Shown here: one piece after another, positions 14,348-14,375 of the stretch
Layout: each line of letters begins with the position of its first letter
How positions within the stretch are numbered: position 1 is the stretch's first letter
NCBI GenBank assembly: GCA_023416585.1
Contig: JAEZHM010000132.1
Coordinates: forward strand, 1 to 14,375
Direction of reading: 5' to 3'
Origin: Bacillota bacterium
GTDB taxonomy: Bacteria > Bacillota > Clostridia > Christensenellales > Aristaeellaceae
Length of the DNA stretch: 14,375 nt
The notes under the pieces: model-generated
Told to the model about the DNA's origin: nothing
What the model saw: the letters and a program-made list of their open reading frames with translations, nothing else
Databases searched by the model: none
Translations under genes and position numbers: made by a program

Positions 14348-14369
14348 GGGGGGATTTCGATTTCCCCCC
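14348..14369. other. G6A/TC6 hairpin without a U-tract
   Basis: On the plus strand GGGGGGA (14348-14354) pairs with TCCCCCC (14363-14369) around an 8-base loop. On the transcribed minus strand the hairpin is followed by TACTCCCTCC rather than a T run, so it does not look like an ordinary intrinsic terminator. It could be an RNA processing or stabilising stem at the boundary between the upstream gene and this leader. Confidence 0.5.
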
Positions 14370-14375
14370 TTAACT

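Larger units (their letters stand above)
14071..14375. other. Gene-free leader upstream of the first structural gene
   Basis: I see no convincing gene in these 305 bases. They hold a C6/G6 hairpin next to the window edge (14348-14369), an AT-richer stretch (about 14270-14310), then the long copy of a palindromic repeat (14108-14265) and the ribosome binding site of the next gene (GGAGG just upstream of the ATG at 14070). Short open frames exist on both strands. One starts at an ATG at 14300 on the plus strand and runs off the edge, but it has no ribosome binding site. I could not find a clear -35/-10 pair. The end of an upstream gene (by position, possibly the major capsid gene) might lie at the extreme edge but cannot be identified. 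Confidence 0.6.

Noticed and set aside
14348..14369. Intrinsic terminator
   Set aside because: Neither strand has the T run needed after the stem; kept only as a hairpin of unknown role.
14300..14375. Start of a plus-strand gene running off the edge
   Set aside because: Only 25 codons are visible, there is no ribosome binding site, it points against the operon, and much of it is formed by the G6/C6 hairpin.

Overview
The window is a late structural and lysis region of a tailed phage or prophage. Every gene I accept is on the minus strand, so transcription runs from high to low coordinates. Strong AGGAGG-type ribosome binding sites, the gene families (an NlpC/P60 endolysin with a Cys-rich insert, a small 'NNPTDP' holin, a DUF859/pyocin-knob style fibre) and the moderate to high GC suggest a phage of a Firmicutes host, probably a gut clostridium. 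This is inferred from family resemblance only; nothing in the window names the host. No tape measure or tail sheath/tube gene is visible, while a nozzle-like protein and a giant internal-protein-like gene are, so a short-tailed (podovirus-like) virion is my best guess.

Layout in transcription order: (1) 14375-14071, about 305 bases without a gene, holding a G6/C6 hairpin and the long copy of a palindromic repeat; (2) an 80-aa small virion-region protein (14070-13828); (3) a gap with the short copy of the same repeat; (4) a 122-aa head-tail adaptor-like protein (13685-13317); (5) a 494-aa nozzle/beta-propeller-like tail protein (13303-11819); (6) a 308-aa minor structural/baseplate protein (11807-10881); (7) a 965-aa FnIII/DUF859/pyocin-knob tail-fibre protein (10881-7984), whose reading frame continues in phase past a single TGA for another 334 codons of tail-fibre sequence (7983-6979); (8) a 198-aa protein with a C-terminal 13-residue triple repeat; (9) a 120-aa small protein; (10) a lysis cassette of endolysin (5994-5185), 87-aa one-TM coiled-coil protein (5175-4912) and holin (4880-4692); (11) a 390-aa Gln-rich protein with a long 11-residue (hendecad) repeat (4678-3506); (12) a 63-codon reading frame with no start codon, joined to gene 11 by a -1 shift at an A10 run containing A AAA AAG; (13) the first 1,100 residues of a giant protein (3302 to the window edge) with an N-terminal charged coiled coil and Gly/Ala-rich hydrophobic segments, probably an internal/ejection protein.

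Genes are packed with 0-20 base spacing or short overlaps, as in one late operon. The three exceptions to tight packing (13827-13686, 7983-7828 and 3505-3321) are informative. The first holds the repeat element. The other two are open, protein-like and lack a usable start, so they are best read as C-terminal extensions reached by UGA readthrough and by -1 frameshifting (or transcript slippage). In each case the alternative is a recent inactivating mutation or a sequencing error. These two junctions are the most interesting features of the window.
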